A stretch of DNA of 64,000 bases, taken from positions 62,001-126,000 of the forward strand of contig NZ_JAIUDA010000008.1 in assembly GCF_020179835.1 (NCBI RefSeq). Direction: 5' to 3'. This stretch comes from Pantoea sp. alder81 (GTDB taxonomy: Bacteria > Pseudomonadota > Gammaproteobacteria > Enterobacterales > Enterobacteriaceae). This document shows, one piece after another, positions 61,890 to 64,000 of the stretch. Under the pieces are notes generated by a model that did no database searches, had not been told where the DNA came from, and worked only from the letters and a program-made list of their open reading frames with translations. How positions within the stretch are numbered: the first letter of the stretch is position 1; every line of letters begins with the position of its first letter. Made by a program: the position numbers and the translations under genes.

Positions 61890-62073
61890 GTTATGAGCCA
61901 GGTTGAGGCGAGGGGGATTGGTTGCCTTGTCTCAAAAACCTGCGGAGGTTGGGGGCTGATTGAGCGATCTTAGGGGGTGGAAAGAGATTTTTTCTTGGAG
62001 ATCAAGGAGTCAGAGATTGTTCTAAATTTCACCAACCGATTGGCGAACGCTGGATCACCCCTCCGAGATACTT

Positions 62074-62079
62074 TATAAT
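62074..62079 (+). promoter_or_regulatory. -10 element of ileX
   Basis: TATAAT lies 13 nt before the mature tRNA 5' end region's start (62092) and is followed by a GC-rich discriminator, typical of stable-RNA promoters. The -35 is not clear. Confidence 0.5.
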
Positions 62080-62091
62080 CCCCGCTCCGCT

Positions 62092-62167
62092 GGCCCCTTA
62101 GCTCAGTGGTTAGAGCAGGCGACTCATAATCGCTTGGTCGCTGGTTCAAACCCAGCAGGGGCCACCA
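62092..62167 (+). tRNA. ileX: tRNA-Ile2 (CAT anticodon, lysidine-modified)
   Basis: A 76-nt cloverleaf with acceptor GGCCCCT/AGGGGCC, encoded CCA, D arm GCTC/GAGC, anticodon stem GGCGA/TCGCT with loop CTCATAA and T arm GCTGG/CCAGC. It matches E. coli ileX almost base for base and sits beside mug as there. The CAT anticodon is read as AUA after TilS modification, so it is tRNA-Ile and not tRNA-Met. Confidence 0.95.
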
Positions 62168-62469
62168 AATTCTCCATTCCAATCAATAGCTCATAATAAT
62201 TTATAATCTTTCAATTGATATAGTTGCTTAGCGACGTCCTAATCCCGCTCTCATAATATTTAGCTAGTTTTATAATCACCCAGCTTGAAATGAAATCAGC
62301 AACTCACGGGCGGGCATGGAATGTTTAAGCCGGACTTAATTTTCTGGAATAAATCAGCAAAGCAGTGAATCAGAGAGCTTAACAATGCGTAAAATCCTCC
62401 ACTCCGAATACACGTTCCGGCGGTCACACGAAGGTGTGGCTGCCCCGACGGTTTTTTCGGGGGTTACCC
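62168..62469. other. Region downstream of ileX, leader of the Cys-rich ORF
   Basis: 302 bp. The first 200 bp is AT-rich with no gene or tRNA-end duplication. The end holds two adjacent stem-loops (62419-62444 and 62443-62462) before the small ORF. A 46-codon frame (62385-62525, ATG to TAA) overlaps the small ORF in another frame; it has no recognisable product and is only a possible leader ORF. Confidence 0.4.
62419..62462 (+). promoter_or_regulatory. Tandem hairpin leader covering the Shine-Dalgarno of the Cys-rich ORF
   Basis: GGCGGTCACAC-GAAG-GTGTGGCTGCC makes an 11-bp stem with two G-T pairs. Next, CCCCGA (62443-62448) pairs with TCGGGG (62457-62462). The GGGG that would serve as ribosome site 7 nt before ATG 62470 lies in that second stem, so translation may be gated by its opening. 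The two stems share two bases and may be alternatives. Confidence 0.5.
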
Positions 62470-62700
62470 ATGCAATCAAGAACTCGAGCGTTTCGCCGCC
62501 ATCATATGAAAAGGCTCAAAGCTAAACGCAGTCATTATAATAATGCTGCTTACAACTGGCCTAAAGGCGCGACTATCGTCAATATCGGTAAGGCTTACCA
62601 TACGCCATGCCCCTGTTCATGCTGGATGTGCGGACATCCGCGTACACATCACGGAATGAACATGCAGGAAATGAGAGCAAGAGCCAAACACCAAGACTAA
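62470..62700 (+). CDS. Small basic Cys-rich protein (CSCWMCG motif), unknown function
   Basis: A 76-residue protein with a strongly basic N-terminal half (RAFRRHHMKRLKAKRSHY) and a C-terminal CPCSCWMCGHPRTHHG cluster that looks like a metal-binding knuckle. I recognise the CSCWMCGxPR pattern from small hypothetical proteins of many bacteria but know no function. The ATG at 62470 is preferred to an in-frame start at 62434 because the GGGG lies 7 nt before it and the family begins there. It stands alone after ileX. Confidence 0.7.
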   Translation: MQSRTRAFRRHHMKRLKAKRSHYNNAAYNWPKGATIVNIGKAYHTPCPCSCWMCGHPRTHHGMNMQEMRARAKHQD

Positions 62701-62707
62701 GCTGCTG

Positions 62708-62728
62708 AGCCCATCTCAATGGTGGGCT
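62708..62728 (+). terminator. Hairpin after the Cys-rich ORF
   Basis: AGCCCATC-TCAAT-GGTGGGCT, an 8-bp stem with one T-G pair 7 nt after the stop; no T run follows. Confidence 0.4.
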
Positions 62729-62795
62729 AACTCCCGACAAGTACCTTCTGATAAACCACCTTAATTACGTATGCTTTATACAAGATTTCTAAAAA

Positions 62796-62972
62796 ATGAA
62801 AAAAGCTCTTTTATGGTTAATTCAGTCATTTATCTACCTCATACCCATCGCAGCTGTTGTTGCAGGGATCTACATTTTTGCCTGCTTTATGCCAAATTAC
62901 GCAGCCTTCCTCAGCATATCCTTGGTGATCGTGGTTTCCTTCATCTACATCAAATACAACAGATGGTATTGA
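62796..62972 (+). CDS. Candidate small membrane protein, 58 residues
   Basis: Reading from ATG 62796 gives MKKALLWLIQSFIYLIPIAA and onward to a Trp-Tyr end at TGA 62970. Two hydrophobic helices separated by a short loop (ACFMPNYAAF) and a basic tail (YIKYNRW) form a plausible hairpin membrane protein. No clear ribosome site precedes it (A-rich only) and no family was recognised. An 83-codon frame on the opposite strand (62826-63077) covers the same DNA but has no recognisable feature. Confidence 0.4.
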   Translation: MKKALLWLIQSFIYLIPIAAVVAGIYIFACFMPNYAAFLSISLVIVVSFIYIKYNRWY

Positions 62973-63077
62973 ATGTTTCCAACACCATCTGTCAGCACTC
63001 TCTTTTAACATCCAAACCAAGTCATCGATGTTAGAGTTTCCCAACATGTTGATGGGACGAAGTCGAAACCCAAACAA

Positions 63078-63782
63078 TCACTCCCCTTCCAACCCGCAAA
63101 CCTGCCACCGCACCGAACTCACGCCCTTCTCCAGGCTAATCCGTCCCACCAGACTCTCCAGCTGATCCGTCATGCTCGGTTTCCCCAGCACTTCCGCATT
63201 CACTTCCATGCGATGCGGCGGATTCATATCTTCGCTGTGCAGTGATTGCAGGCGTAATCCGCTGCCGCCGAGGCTGTGCAGCATCAGGCTGCGCACCTGC
63301 ACTTCATCCTGCGCCAGACAGATGATCTGCACTTTATAGTGCTGCACCACTTCTTCCGCAGGCACCAGGCTCTGACGATTAATCCCCTGTGCCAAATCGC
63401 GCAGCAGAATATTGGCGCAAAGAATCACCATGCAGCCAATCGCCGCTTCCAGCAGCAATCCCATGCTACACAGCACACCCACGGCGGCGGTGCACCACAG
63501 GGTTGCGGCAGTATTCAGGCCACGCACGTTCAGGCCGTCGCGCATGATCACCCCGCCGCCGAGAAAACCGATGCCAGAAACCACATAGGCCGCTACGCGT
63601 GAGGCATCAGTGGCGATGCCGGGTACGCTTTGCGTCATCAAAACAAATAAACAGGCGCCAGTGCTGACCAGCGCATTTGTGCGCAAACCGGTCATACGTT
63701 GGCGAAGCTGGCGCTCGCTGCCAATCAGCGCGCCTAAAACCAGCGCGACAGTGACGCGCAGTAAAAAGATTTTCCAATCCAT
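63078..63782 (-). CDS. MgtC/SapB-family inner-membrane protein
   Basis: A 234-residue protein. The N-terminal MgtC/SapB domain has four to five helices with signatures LGALIGSERQLRQRMTGLRTN, GIGFLGGGVIMRDG and GLNTAATLWCTAAVGVL, and an ACT-like C-terminal cytoplasmic domain follows (about 150-234). MgtC proteins support growth at low magnesium and inside hosts and can inhibit the F-ATPase. The second ATG (63782) is chosen for GAGG 6 nt upstream. A leader with a Pro-rich ORF and stable stem precedes it. Confidence 0.88.
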   Translation of the reverse strand: MDWKIFLLRVTVALVLGALIGSERQLRQRMTGLRTNALVSTGACLFVLMTQSVPGIATDASRVAAYVVSGIGFLGGGVIMRDGLNVRGLNTAATLWCTAAVGVLCSMGLLLEAAIGCMVILCANILLRDLAQGINRQSLVPAEEVVQHYKVQIICLAQDEVQVRSLMLHSLGGSGLRLQSLHSEDMNPPHRMEVNAEVLGKPSMTDQLESLVGRISLEKGVSSVRWQVCGLEGE

Positions 63783-63803
63783 CATAAACCTCACTCCGCT
63801 GCT

Positions 63804-63878
63804 TCAGGCAGGCGGAACTTCAGGGGGGGTAATAAATGGATTACAGCCGGTGCCGCTACCGCTGAAACTCAGCAGCAT
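63804..63878 (-). CDS. Candidate proline-rich leader peptide of the MgtC-family gene
   Basis: A 24-codon ORF ends 21 nt before the MgtC-family start. Its tail reads FITPPEVPPA, with five Pro codons including two Pro-Pro pairs, the type of sequence that stalls ribosomes. Salmonella mgtA and mgtC are controlled by proline-bearing leader ORFs. No strong ribosome site is visible, so translation is unproven. Confidence 0.4.
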   Translation of the reverse strand: MLLSFSGSGTGCNPFITPPEVPPA

Positions 63879-63917
63879 CACGCAAAAAAACAGGGGGAGA
63901 TTCTGGAAGGAAATCCA

Positions 63918-63942
63918 CTGTCTTAACGCACGGTTAAGACAG
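63918..63942 (-). promoter_or_regulatory. Stable stem-loop in the MgtC-family leader
   Basis: CTGTCTTAAC and GTTAAGACAG are perfect 10-bp complements around 5 nt. It lies 40 nt upstream of the candidate leader peptide, and a run of seven T on the minus strand (63884-63890) lies about 30 nt further on. It could be part of a regulatory leader. Confidence 0.5.
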
Positions 63943-64000
63943 CGTTGAAGGCTATCTTACCGCAGGGACCTTTTGTAATCGTTCGGGACAGGTGTCCAAT

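Noticed and set aside
61970..62182. 70-codon minus-strand ORF containing GLNQRPSDYESPALTTELR
   Set aside because: It is the antisense translation of the ileX tRNA, a well-known false protein pattern.
62826..63077. 83-codon minus-strand ORF after the MgtC-family gene
   Set aside because: Lies over the plus-strand membrane ORF and lacks a ribosome site or domain; not excluded completely, but less convincing.
62168..63077. Possible integrated element at the ileX 3' end
   Set aside because: No integrase gene and no second copy of the tRNA 3' end was seen in the window.

Overview
The window is a chromosomal segment of a gammaproteobacterium of the order Enterobacterales, most likely family Erwiniaceae (Pantoea/Erwinia-like). 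The basis is protein-level recognition and gene order. The blocks exbD-exbB/metC-yghB-yqhC-dkgA-ftsP-plsC-parC, mdaB-ygiN, parE-yqiA-cpdA-yqiB-nudF/tolC-ygiB-ygiC-ygiD-ribB-ubiK-hldE-glnE-ygiF-ygiM-cca-bacA-folB-plsY-tsaD-rpsU-dnaG-rpoD and mug-ileX follow the Escherichia coli 65-70 min backbone. Accessory cassettes interrupt it. No phage, insertion sequence or CRISPR array was seen.

Left part (1-10.4 kb): two tandem MHYT-sensor cyclic-di-GMP genes (the first cut by the window edge), then a five-gene Csu-type (spore-coat-U, chaperone-usher) fimbrial operon. A near-ideal RcsAB box lies 120 bp upstream of the first fimbrial subunit. A citrate-symporter-family MFS gene faces the operon across a shared terminator.

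10.5-24 kb: exbBD with a Fur-like site, a three-gene TRAP transporter inserted between exbB and metC, then metC, yghB, yqhC, dkgA (the usual intervening yqhD is absent), ftsP, plsC and parC.

24-32.5 kb: an accessory sugar cassette with a BglG/MtlR-type PRD activator, separate fructose-type EIIA, EIIB and EIIC genes and two class II ketose-bisphosphate aldolase paralogues. The aldolase genes are separated by an array of REP-like palindromes. Next come a predicted periplasmic cyclohexadienyl dehydratase, mdaB-ygiN and a LysR gene.

32.5-59 kb: conserved core. It covers topoisomerase IV (parE), cAMP phosphodiesterase, ADP-ribose hydrolase, the TolC channel, an FMN riboswitch before ribB, the ubiquinone factor ubiK, heptose synthesis, glutamine synthetase adenylyltransferase, CCA enzyme, undecaprenyl-PP phosphatase, folate and phospholipid enzymes, t6A synthesis and the rpsU-dnaG-rpoD operon. 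A 39-bp tandem array grows out of the 3' end of hldE, and a long ERIC-like palindrome sits between dnaG and rpoD.

59-64 kb: an orphan ModA-like binding protein, mug overlapping a TetR gene, a divergent short-chain dehydrogenase with a perfect 14-bp inverted-repeat operator, and tRNA-Ile2 (ileX). The last part holds a small Cys-rich ORF behind a hairpin leader, a candidate 58-residue membrane protein, and an MgtC-family gene preceded by a proline-rich candidate leader peptide.

Functions were assigned by reading motifs and remembered family sequences. No database search was run.
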